Assembly (NCBI GenBank): GCA_014800795.1
Contig: JAAVFL010000041.1
Coordinates: 38,311 to 102,310 of the forward strand
DNA: 64,000 nucleotides
Reading direction: 5' to 3'
From: Bacteroidales bacterium
GTDB taxonomy: Bacteria > Bacteroidota > Bacteroidia > Bacteroidales > Muribaculaceae
This document shows, one piece after another, positions 28,131 through 35,447 of this stretch. Position 1 is the stretch's first letter; each line of letters starts with the position of its first letter. The notes under the pieces are model-generated. The model worked only from the letters and a program-made list of their open reading frames with translations. It ran no database searches and was not told the origin of the DNA. Made by a program: the position numbers and the translations under genes.

Positions 28131-29426
28131 CTAACTCTTGCGCTTTATGATAATAGAGATAGCAAGCATCACAGCCAGAATCCAGGGATAATAAAGATAT
28201 CGCCAGGGAGCTGCCGGGCTGATGCCGGCGAGAGCGGTGGCAAGCAATGTCTGCGCGCCATATGGTATAAGACACTGCACTATACAAGACCCTGTATCAA
28301 GCAACGAAGCGCTTTTACGGGCACGCACACCGAAACGCTTACTGATATCCTTGCTTATCGCTCCTACTGTTATTATCGCGACAGTATTGTTGGCCGTACA
28401 TATATTTACGATTCCTACAAGAAAAGCAATTGCAGCCTGAGCGCCACGGCTACCTCTTATTTTACCAGTAAAAAGCCTTAGTATATATGCTATGCCACCG
28501 CACTTTTTTACAATTCCAAGCATACCGGCTGCCATAAGAGTTATTATTATCAGATTACCCATTGAATCGATACCATCACCCATCATCGTCATCGTATCCA
28601 TTATATCTATCCCCCGCAGCAATGCGATAATCAATGTAGCAGTAATGCCAAAAAACAACACTACACCTACATTAATGCCAACCAGAGCCATACCTATAAT
28701 CAATATATAGGGCAATACCAACACCCATTCCACCCGTTGCAAAGTAAAGGCAGCCGTAACCGGATACTCGGCGGCGGAATTTACATATATCGCGAGTGTA
28801 ACCAACGCGGCCGGTAACGCAATCCACAGATTAGCCTGAAATTTTTCACGCATATCACACCCCTGGGTGCGCGTAGCCGATATAGTTGTATCGGATATAA
28901 AAGACAGATTGTCGCCAAAAAATGCACCGGACAGAACTGCCGCCACCAGATACGGAAGATCAAGGCCGGACTCAGCCGACAGCTCAAGCGCAAGCGGCGT
29001 CAGCGCTACCACGGTTCCTACACTGGTTCCTATTGCCATTGATATAAGGCAAGCCGCCACAAACATTCCTGGGACGATGTACTGTGGCGGACAGAAATTC
29101 AAAACAGCGTTTACAGTGGCATCTACAGATCCTATGCCCTTGGCAAGCGATGCAAAAGCACCCGCCATGATAAAGATCCATATCATATAGAGGATGCCGG
29201 GCTCCCCGGCTTCACGGGAATATATCTCAATGCGGGCAGCGATACGCTCACCTGAACATATGACAATCGCCCATACAGAAGCCGTCAACATTGCCACTGC
29301 AATGGGCATTTTATAAAAATCACCTATTACAAGTGATACAATGAGATACATTCCCAAAAACAGCAATACGGGCGATAGAGCCTTTATTCCCTGTTTTGCC
29401 GTTACTTCCGAACTGATGTCTGCCAT
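28131..29426 (-). CDS. NhaC-family Na+/H+ antiporter-like transporter
   Basis: The 431-residue protein is a polytopic inner-membrane transporter with about 11 hydrophobic segments and belongs to the Na_H_antiporter (NhaC/MleN) family. Characteristic stretches are SMAIGTSVGTVVALTPLALELS, VAAVLSGAFFGDNLSFISDTTISATRTQGC and FLVGIVNICTANNTVAIITVG. Members exchange sodium for protons, or malate/lactate with sodium; the substrate cannot be assigned here. The ATG at 29424-29426 is preferred over the longer open frame because it begins with a cytosolic tail ahead of the first helix. It follows the AAA/DUF4435 gene by 95 bases on the same strand. Confidence 0.85.
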   Translation of the reverse strand: MADISSEVTAKQGIKALSPVLLFLGMYLIVSLVIGDFYKMPIAVAMLTASVWAIVICSGERIAARIEIYSREAGEPGILYMIWIFIMAGAFASLAKGIGSVDATVNAVLNFCPPQYIVPGMFVAACLISMAIGTSVGTVVALTPLALELSAESGLDLPYLVAAVLSGAFFGDNLSFISDTTISATRTQGCDMREKFQANLWIALPAALVTLAIYVNSAAEYPVTAAFTLQRVEWVLVLPYILIIGMALVGINVGVVLFFGITATLIIALLRGIDIMDTMTMMGDGIDSMGNLIIITLMAAGMLGIVKKCGGIAYILRLFTGKIRGSRGAQAAIAFLVGIVNICTANNTVAIITVGAISKDISKRFGVRARKSASLLDTGSCIVQCLIPYGAQTLLATALAGISPAAPWRYLYYPWILAVMLAISIIIKRKS

Positions 29427-29521
29427 ATAATGAAAAATTGCCTGTTGATTGAGGTTACAAATTTCGTAATTATCACTCAATCTACAAAACTGCAACTATA
29501 AAATATGACAAATACAGATAT

Positions 29522-31090
29522 TTACCCCGTTATACCGAAACAATTCATAATGGCACCCCGGATACGATCCGCGTCCGAAGAATCACTCTTTAGAATCGCT
29601 ATTATGGCCTGGACATAGGCATCTTTACTGCCTGAAAGGCCACACAAGCCGCTCACATTCGACCTCGGTACCATCGACTTCTGATTATATACCCGAAGAA
29701 TCGAACTGTAATCCCCATCAGAGGCATACTTTGAAAATTCACGACAGAATTTTTCATACAGGCCGCGGGGATTAATCTCTTTCACAAGAGAATTCATATG
29801 ATTCTCAAGCGCATTGATATTTGTAAACCTACCGTCAACGCGATATTCTACAGTCCGCTTCACTCTATGGCGCGTGTGAAGCAGGGCCTGCTGCCTTACA
29901 TCGTGATGAAACTGACTGACTATAGAATCCTTTACCGCATGAAAAACTTTCTGCGGATTGCGTCCTTGAAAGTTTGCGACAGATTTCACCACATCTTCAA
30001 GCATGAGGATATTCTCTATCTCGGCAACATCCGGAACAAAAATGTTTTTTCCCCGAAGATAATTTACCTCATGTTCATCACGCCGGTCCCTGTCCACTAT
30101 ACCAAAACTTTCAAGATGATGGAAGGCCCTGAGATCATTGAAGGCCCTCGTAGCTTCGATCACTTTATTACAACTTCCGAGAGCTTTGACCGAATGATCC
30201 CTGAAAATAAGAGGATAGAGTTTGGAATCTATCGAATGAATCGCATCACCTTCGATGAACATCACCGGACGCCGGGCACCGATTAGCGCCATATACACCT
30301 CTTCGGATAGCCCTGTGTCCGGGGGAAGGATATCATAATCCCATGTATTGCTGTCGGGATTGTAAGATCTCACCCATACAATAACGTTTTCAGCACGCGA
30401 TGCCGCGAAATCTACGTCGTGGGTCGTATATACAAATCGACAGTCTGGACGCATCCCCTCTATTGTATCCCATAGCCGCCTCAACAGCGAACTATGAAGA
30501 AAAATTCCGGGATTTTCCACAAAAATGATTCCGTTCACAGGAGCATAAAGAACGGCTCCGAAATAATAAAGCACCGCTTTCTCACCATGCGACAAACGGC
30601 GCGGTGAGTAAGCCTCCGAATCACCGTCGCGCGAGAAAAGAAGTCCTCCCCCCTCACGAAGCACGTGATTATCGGGAAATACCTCCTGCCACCTTCGTAT
30701 TACCGCGTCAAGCCTTGATACAGGCAGCTCCACTTTCTCACCTCGGGCGACAGCAACCTTGTATGCCACAAGCTTCTCCATTTCCTCGTTGAGCAACAAT
30801 GTCATCAGACGCTCGAACATCGTCGGTGCATCTGAATGAAGAAATGTCGGAGACGTAAGTGAAACTGAATATAGCCTGTCTATCGAACCATCCTCCGTTT
30901 GGCTCCGGCCGGTTTCCGCTATTGCTTCAAGAGCCGAGAGCCGAAATATTCTCCCCTCCAGTGTCGACTGAAGATATTCGGTGAAACGCGTTTTACCACT
31001 CCCGTTTGCACCGATAATTGTTAATTGACGGGCATCCTCCGGAAGAGCCACACGACTGCCGTCGCTTTTGGGGGGAAGAAGAAATTTCAT
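29522..31090 (-). CDS. Fused AAA-ATPase/DUF4435 (TOPRIM-like) protein, PARIS-like
   Basis: The 522-residue protein joins two parts. Residues 1-260 form an ABC-type/AAA_15-like ATPase: Walker A is GANGSGKT near residue 28, the signature is RLSHGEKAVLYY, and a switch histidine lies in VYTTHDVDFA. Residues about 285-520 resemble DUF4435, with the TOPRIM-type glutamate in VMFIEGDAIHS and a DxD pair in GIVDRDRRDEHE. In the PARIS anti-phage system these two modules are AriA (ATPase) and AriB (DUF4435), and fused versions are reported. The Walker B region reads IIFVENPGIFLH, with valine where aspartate is usual. Defence function is an inference; a conserved chromosomal role is the main alternative. 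Confidence 0.75.
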   Translation of the reverse strand: MKFLLPPKSDGSRVALPEDARQLTIIGANGSGKTRFTEYLQSTLEGRIFRLSALEAIAETGRSQTEDGSIDRLYSVSLTSPTFLHSDAPTMFERLMTLLLNEEMEKLVAYKVAVARGEKVELPVSRLDAVIRRWQEVFPDNHVLREGGGLLFSRDGDSEAYSPRRLSHGEKAVLYYFGAVLYAPVNGIIFVENPGIFLHSSLLRRLWDTIEGMRPDCRFVYTTHDVDFAASRAENVIVWVRSYNPDSNTWDYDILPPDTGLSEEVYMALIGARRPVMFIEGDAIHSIDSKLYPLIFRDHSVKALGSCNKVIEATRAFNDLRAFHHLESFGIVDRDRRDEHEVNYLRGKNIFVPDVAEIENILMLEDVVKSVANFQGRNPQKVFHAVKDSIVSQFHHDVRQQALLHTRHRVKRTVEYRVDGRFTNINALENHMNSLVKEINPRGLYEKFCREFSKYASDGDYSSILRVYNQKSMVPRSNVSGLCGLSGSKDAYVQAIIAILKSDSSDADRIRGAIMNCFGITG

Positions 31091-31111
31091 AACGATATCA
31101 GGTTATTAAGA

Positions 31112-31233
31112 AGTAAGTAAGTCGTAAAAATTATTTTATATTATCCGTGAGCAAAATCCGACAAAATGATACCGAGGATGATATAAAGCCTCTATTAACA
31201 CATTATAGGTAATAATTTTCATGACTTTCTTTA
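31112..31233. repeat. MITE-like palindromic repeat, short copy (copy A)
   Basis: The left end (AAGTAAGTAAGTCGTAAAAA, continuing TTATTTTATATTATCCGTGAG) and the right end (TATAGGTAATAATTTTCATGACTTTCTTTA) are imperfect inverted repeats of about 35 bases flanking a 50-base interior. The left end matches those at 33.49 and 50.68 kb almost base for base. It sits in the space upstream of the AAA/DUF4435 gene, where its promoter would be expected. Confidence 0.7.
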
Positions 31234-31252
31234 GAAGAAATCGGCAGAAAGT

Positions 31253-32140
31253 TCAGTCGATGAAACGACGTGTCAGGCCACCGTAATAATCAATTCGTCT
31301 GTCGCGAAGAAATGGCCACCAACGGCGCACCTGTTCCGAGCGCTTCATATCAATCTCCACTACAGACGTTACATCTTCATTGCATGGAGCTGAGAACAGG
31401 AACTCCCCTTGCGGACCTGCGACAAACGATGATCCCCAGAACTGAATACCGTTTGTCTGTTTCGATGGATCCGGCTCATGTCCGGTCCGATTCACCGCAA
31501 CCACAGGTAATCCGTTGGCTATAGCATGTCCTCGCTGAACAGTAATCCAGGCCTGCCGCTGACGTTCCTTTTCCTCATCGGTATCACTCGACTCCCAACC
31601 TATGGCCGTCGGATAAATAAGTATCTCCGCGCCCTTCAGCGCCATAAGGCGAGCCGCTTCGGGATACCACTGATCCCAACATACCAGTACTCCCAGCTTC
31701 CCGACCGACGTATCTATCGGTTCAAAACCGATGTCACCTGGAGTAAAATAAAACTTTTCATAATAAGCCGGATCATCCGGAATATGCATTTTCCGGTATT
31801 TACCTGCTATTGAACCATCACGCTCGAATACTACCGCAGTATTATGATATAGCCCCGGTGCCCGACGTTCGAAGAGCGAAGTCACTATAACTATCCCCAA
31901 CTCCCCGGCTAGTTTCCCATAAATATCAGTTACATAACCGGGTATCTCCGTAGCAAGATCACACAAATCCACATTCTCCGTCTGACAGAAGTATAACGAA
32001 TCATGCAATTCCTGATTTACAATCAGATCAACCCCACGCTTTGCCAGCATATGTACTTTCTCTATAAGCTTATTACGGTTAGCGACAACATCGGCACCAT
32101 TCGCTTGCTGGATTATTCCAACTCTCAGTTTTCTATCCAT
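31253..32140 (-). CDS. aguB: N-carbamoylputrescine amidase
   Basis: This nitrilase-superfamily enzyme hydrolyses N-carbamoylputrescine to putrescine, CO2 and ammonia. The triad residues are visible: glutamate in IVNQELHDSLYF, lysine in KYRKMHIPDD and cysteine in LGVLVCWDQWYPEAARL. The whole 295-residue length matches plant and bacterial AguB. The ATG at 32138-32140 is chosen because it starts the domain directly (MDRKLRVGIIQQ). The gene follows aguA by 27 bases, and AguA makes its substrate, which settles the function among the many nitrilase relatives. Confidence 0.93.
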   Translation of the reverse strand: MDRKLRVGIIQQANGADVVANRNKLIEKVHMLAKRGVDLIVNQELHDSLYFCQTENVDLCDLATEIPGYVTDIYGKLAGELGIVIVTSLFERRAPGLYHNTAVVFERDGSIAGKYRKMHIPDDPAYYEKFYFTPGDIGFEPIDTSVGKLGVLVCWDQWYPEAARLMALKGAEILIYPTAIGWESSDTDEEKERQRQAWITVQRGHAIANGLPVVAVNRTGHEPDPSKQTNGIQFWGSSFVAGPQGEFLFSAPCNEDVTSVVEIDMKRSEQVRRWWPFLRDRRIDYYGGLTRRFID

Positions 32141-32167
32141 TATAGTATAGCTGAAAATCAATATTCA

Positions 32168-33223
32168 TCATATTCTAACTACCCCCTCAGGCAATTGCAT
32201 GGTTGCACAATGGAGCGACCCATGCTGACGTATCAACGCCCGGCAATCCACACATCTGATCTCCCTATCCGGATACGCCACCTGCAACATCTGCAATGCC
32301 AGCCGGTCGTTATCCGGCTGCCCGTACACCGGCATCAGCACACTTGCCGGAGTAACCAGAAAATTGGCGTAAGTGGCTGGCAAACGCTCACCATCCTCAT
32401 CATATATTGCATCAGGCAGCGGCAGCCCGATCAGATTATAAGGTAGCCCCTCCTCCGTTCGCAGTTCCTGCAACTCTTTCTCCATGAGATTGAGCTCCTC
32501 ATAGTGGCTGTCGTTCGGATTATAGCACTTCACATAAACTATCGTATCACCGGGAGCAAATCGTGCCAACGTGTCTATATGACTGTCTGTATCATCACCC
32601 TCCAGATGCCCGTGTTCCAGCAGAAACAGTCGTTTTATACCAAGCGTGTGGCGGAAATAGTCCCCAAGTTGTTCAATAGTTTTGTAACCATTTCGGTTTA
32701 GCGACTGCAGGCAATGAGCGGTACTGAGCATCGTTCCGTTACCATCCACCTCCATAGAGCCACCCTCGAACGTATAATCCATCCTGCTTATATAATTTCT
32801 TGTAAGCAGACCGCTCCCGAGCATTGTAAGGTTCGCAAGATTGTCGAGATTCGATGCGAACTTCAATCCCCATCCGTCAAAACGGAAATCACATACGAAA
32901 GGTATTCCATCATGACTGTACACCGTAATTGGTCCGTAGTCACGTGTCCATGTATCATTTGTGCGATATTTGAATAGAATCACACGGTCCGCCGGTATGG
33001 CACCGAGAAACGTTTTTAGACGCTCAGGTTCCGGCGTCAATATCAGCAAGCGTAAACCACTCTCCGCTATTGCTTCCGCTATACGACAGTAACATTCATC
33101 AATCTCGGAAAGCATAGGTTTCCAGTCAGTATCGGCGTGAGGCCACGCTACCATTACCGTTTCATAGGGCTCCCACTCTGAAGGAACCCGTACGAATTCA
33201 GATTTTATATCTTTATCACTCAT
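32168..33223 (-). CDS. aguA: Agmatine deiminase
   Basis: AguA converts agmatine to N-carbamoylputrescine, the first dedicated step of the arginine-derived putrescine route. The 351-residue protein belongs to the peptidyl-arginine deiminase-like superfamily. Marks of the family are WEPYETVMVAWPH at the N-terminus, TNDTWTRDYGPITV, GWGLKFASNLDN, EHGHLEGDDTDSHIDTLARF and the catalytic Cys339 in QHGSLHCATMQLP. With aguB downstream and a short gene overlapping upstream by four bases, it forms a polyamine operon. Arginine decarboxylase, needed to supply agmatine, is not in the window. Confidence 0.95.
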   Translation of the reverse strand: MSDKDIKSEFVRVPSEWEPYETVMVAWPHADTDWKPMLSEIDECYCRIAEAIAESGLRLLILTPEPERLKTFLGAIPADRVILFKYRTNDTWTRDYGPITVYSHDGIPFVCDFRFDGWGLKFASNLDNLANLTMLGSGLLTRNYISRMDYTFEGGSMEVDGNGTMLSTAHCLQSLNRNGYKTIEQLGDYFRHTLGIKRLFLLEHGHLEGDDTDSHIDTLARFAPGDTIVYVKCYNPNDSHYEELNLMEKELQELRTEEGLPYNLIGLPLPDAIYDEDGERLPATYANFLVTPASVLMPVYGQPDNDRLALQMLQVAYPDREIRCVDCRALIRQHGSLHCATMQLPEGVVRI

Positions 33224-33453
33224 TCGTCAAAATCATTCAAACTATCCCAGGCCTCTTCACGGTCGTTCAGATATTCTTCGCAGAAATCAAGGAAACCCCT
33301 CCGTTCGGTGCTGCCATTCTCATGACACCACTCACGGTATTCCTTATGAAGCTGGTCGTCTGCTCCTATCATTTTTTTGAATTCTGCCTCTGCCATATCT
33401 ACCGATCCGGCCTGATGGAGTACATTAACAAACAAATCTGTAATATCTTCCAT
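33220..33453 (-). CDS. Small conserved-looking protein translationally coupled to aguA
   Basis: The 77-residue protein (ATG at 33451-33453) is acidic and mostly helical: EDITDLFVNVLHQAGSVDMAEAEF, then HKEYREWCHENGSTERRGFLDFCEEYL. I do not recognise a family. Its TGA overlaps the ATG of aguA (ATGA), so the two are read together, which supports both the reading frame and a link with polyamine synthesis or its control. It has two cysteines about 20 residues apart and no signal peptide, so it is probably cytosolic. Confidence 0.7.
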   Translation of the reverse strand: MEDITDLFVNVLHQAGSVDMAEAEFKKMIGADDQLHKEYREWCHENGSTERRGFLDFCEEYLNDREEAWDSLNDFDE

Positions 33454-33484
33454 AGTAATCAATTTTTATTTACGTAAATCATGG

Positions 33485-33758
33485 TAATTAAGTAAGTCAT
33501 GGAAATTATTTTATATTATCCGTAAGTAAACATGTCAGCTTTTTGTCCGAAAATCAAGAAGTGTAGTCAGCCACACTTTATCGCCCTGCGCTTGTGAGCT
33601 TGTCGAAAAAGACTGAAGAAAAAGAGTTGGATAATACACAATTAAAAATATGCTGTGGACAATATTATGTCCGTTTTTTGTACATTATACGTAATAATTT
33701 ACATAACTTACTTCATGTATAGCTCCTGTTAACACATCATACGTAATAATCTGCTCAC
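33485..33758. repeat. MITE-like palindromic repeat, long copy with an extra right end (copy B)
   Basis: The left end (TTAAGTAAGTCATGGAAATT, then ATTTTATATTATCCGTAAG) pairs imperfectly with the right end near 33715 (TACGTAATAATTTACATAAC, then TTACTTC). The interior contains the core TTATCGCCCTGCGCTTGTGA (about 33578), continuing GCTTGTCGAAAAAGACTGAAGA, which is shared with copy C. After the right end, a second right-end-like sequence (TTAACACATCATACGTAATA) occurs at 33730-33755 and resembles copy A, so two elements may be joined here. It fills the 312-base space between the TM2 gene and the small gene before aguA. Confidence 0.7.
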
Positions 33759-33765
33759 TACCGAT

Positions 33766-34260
33766 TTAAAAAAGAGGAAAGAATGAATCTGTAAGCACAT
33801 ACTTACGCCTGAAATCCTCATTCGTCATGCAGAACATCATGATACCCTGAATCAAAGTAACCAACTGCCACAGACCGCAGGTAACAAGCGAAAGCAATAT
33901 CGTCAGAAGTCCTCCGCCTATCTTACCTAAATAAAAATATTGAACGCCTATACCACCGAGAATAATTGCAAACAGGGCCGCCACCCCACGGCTTTTCCCT
34001 TCGGGCCCTTCATCAAAAGGATTATTCCGATCGAAATAGTAATTCATATTCTGCTGCTGATAGCCACCGGCATCATGTGCATGATTACCATATCGGGGAT
34101 CAACATATTGGTCGTTGTAACCGTATGGGGCTGATTGTTGTCCATTTTGATCAGAACAACCATTTCCGCCACTCGGCACCTGCTGGAACGGATTATGGCA
34201 ATACGGACATACCTGAGCATTATCATCGGCAAGTCCACCGCACTTCTGACATATTTTCAT
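33766..34260 (-). CDS. Zinc-ribbon and TM2-domain membrane protein
   Basis: The 164-residue protein starts with a zinc ribbon (CQKCGGLADDNAQVCPYCHNP, four cysteines in two CxxC pairs). A low-complexity linker rich in Gln, Asn, Tyr and Gly spans residues 28-85. The C-terminal TM2 domain has two helices (GVAALFAIILGGIGVQYFYLGK and LLTILLSLVTCGLWQLVTLI). TM2 proteins are widespread and of unknown function. The linker is unusually long and tyrosine-rich. A -7 box lies about 160 bases upstream. Confidence 0.82.
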   Translation of the reverse strand: MKICQKCGGLADDNAQVCPYCHNPFQQVPSGGNGCSDQNGQQSAPYGYNDQYVDPRYGNHAHDAGGYQQQNMNYYFDRNNPFDEGPEGKSRGVAALFAIILGGIGVQYFYLGKIGGGLLTILLSLVTCGLWQLVTLIQGIMMFCMTNEDFRRKYVLTDSFFPLF

Positions 34261-34418
34261 AGATGTGTTCGTTTTAAGTAAAACAATGGTAAATTCAGGA
34301 TAAGTGACTGAATCGGATTTTACACAGAGCGTAAACCCATCAGTCCACTCATGCCATTAGACGTACTAACTCACACAAAAGTTTCATTATACATTTTTAT
34401 AACCGGAGGTTACTGATA

Positions 34419-34426
34419 CAAAAGTA
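34419..34426 (-). promoter_or_regulatory. -7 box upstream of the TM2 gene
   Basis: The minus strand reads TACTTTTG, matching TAnnTTTG, about 160 bases upstream of the start at 34260. The rest of the intergenic space holds no recognised element. Confidence 0.45.
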
Positions 34427-34479
34427 ATATAAAAATTCATTACTCCCCAAAACAGTAACACTTTTTTCATTCTGAAACA

Positions 34480-35442
34480 CTATTTTACACCTATTTCATC
34501 AGGTGTCAGCAACCCGTTTACTATTGCAAAAATTGTGATGCCGGCTGTGGAATGAATCTGCAGTTTTGCCGAAATATTACGGCGGTGTGTGGTAACCGTA
34601 TGTACCGACAGGCATAAATGAGAAGCGATTTCCTTATTACTCATACCCTTAGCGACACACCATACAATCTCACGTTCACGCTCGCTGAGATCCGATGCCT
34701 TTACAGAAGCACCGTATGTCTGATCGGAAGATTTCACTTCCACCGCTACCCCCCCGCACTTCTCGGCTGCCTTCGCTTCGAGTTTCTTTACAGCAGGAAC
34801 AAAAAGACGGTCCTCAGCCATACAATGCAGACGCAGGTCGTGCTCACACGTAATTATGTCGAACAACACCGAATTCAAAAGATCGTTGCCCTTGCCTGGA
34901 TAATATCTGATAATAATATCCTTAAGCTCTTTAAGTTTCGGATCTATATGCGAATGATGCGATGCGAACTTCTCTATTCGAAAGCCATCGGAAAACTCCC
35001 CTTTCAGAAGTTTTTCAACATAGGGAAAAACCTTCGCATTCTCCATCTGCATATGTTTTTTCACCTCTGTTACATATTCATCGTAAAATCTCAGAATCAG
35101 GAAACCAAGCTCATCTGTCGACGAACAGTCGATAGCGCCGATAAGCTTGCGACGGATCATAGGAAGGACGAAATCAAGAAAATACTCATGAGCATTCATA
35201 AGATATGTCATAAGCTGACCAGCCTCCACATCATCCGCATTCCAGCTCCGCCCCGACATAAAGTTTATAGTTGTCAGGAATGTGGCGAGCTCTATGCCAT
35301 TTTCGGCACACACTTCACCCACGCTACGGTCACCAAAACCGAGAGGTATTCCGAAACGCGCCATCACCATCAGCAGCGACGGATCTGCCGAAATTACATC
35401 TTTCAATAGAATTTCAGAAGTAAATTTCACCTGACGATCCAT
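34480..35442 (-). CDS. Hemerythrin-like regulator with LuxR-type DNA-binding domain
   Basis: The 320-residue protein has three parts. Residues about 12-55 resemble the ScdA/RIC N-terminal domain (MARFGIPLGFGDRSVGEVCAENGIE), but the usual Cys-Cys is replaced. Residues about 75-225 look like a hemerythrin metal-binding helical bundle, with histidines in NAHEYFLDF, VKKHMQMENAKVFPYVE, SHHSHIDPKL and CEHDLRLHCMAEDRLFVP. The C-terminal 65 residues are a LuxR/GerE helix-turn-helix (LSEREREIVWCVAKGMSNKEIASHLCLSVHTVTTHRRNI). It probably senses oxygen, nitric oxide or iron through a di-iron site and controls transcription. It starts five bases after the ftsH stop codon. Confidence 0.82.
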   Translation of the reverse strand: MDRQVKFTSEILLKDVISADPSLLMVMARFGIPLGFGDRSVGEVCAENGIELATFLTTINFMSGRSWNADDVEAGQLMTYLMNAHEYFLDFVLPMIRRKLIGAIDCSSTDELGFLILRFYDEYVTEVKKHMQMENAKVFPYVEKLLKGEFSDGFRIEKFASHHSHIDPKLKELKDIIIRYYPGKGNDLLNSVLFDIITCEHDLRLHCMAEDRLFVPAVKKLEAKAAEKCGGVAVEVKSSDQTYGASVKASDLSEREREIVWCVAKGMSNKEIASHLCLSVHTVTTHRRNISAKLQIHSTAGITIFAIVNGLLTPDEIGVK

Positions 35443-35447
35443 GCTGT

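Noticed and set aside
29522..33758. A defence island around the PARIS-like gene
   Set aside because: The neighbours are an antiporter, polyamine genes and intergenic repeats; no restriction, toxin-antitoxin, integrase or other defence gene is present.
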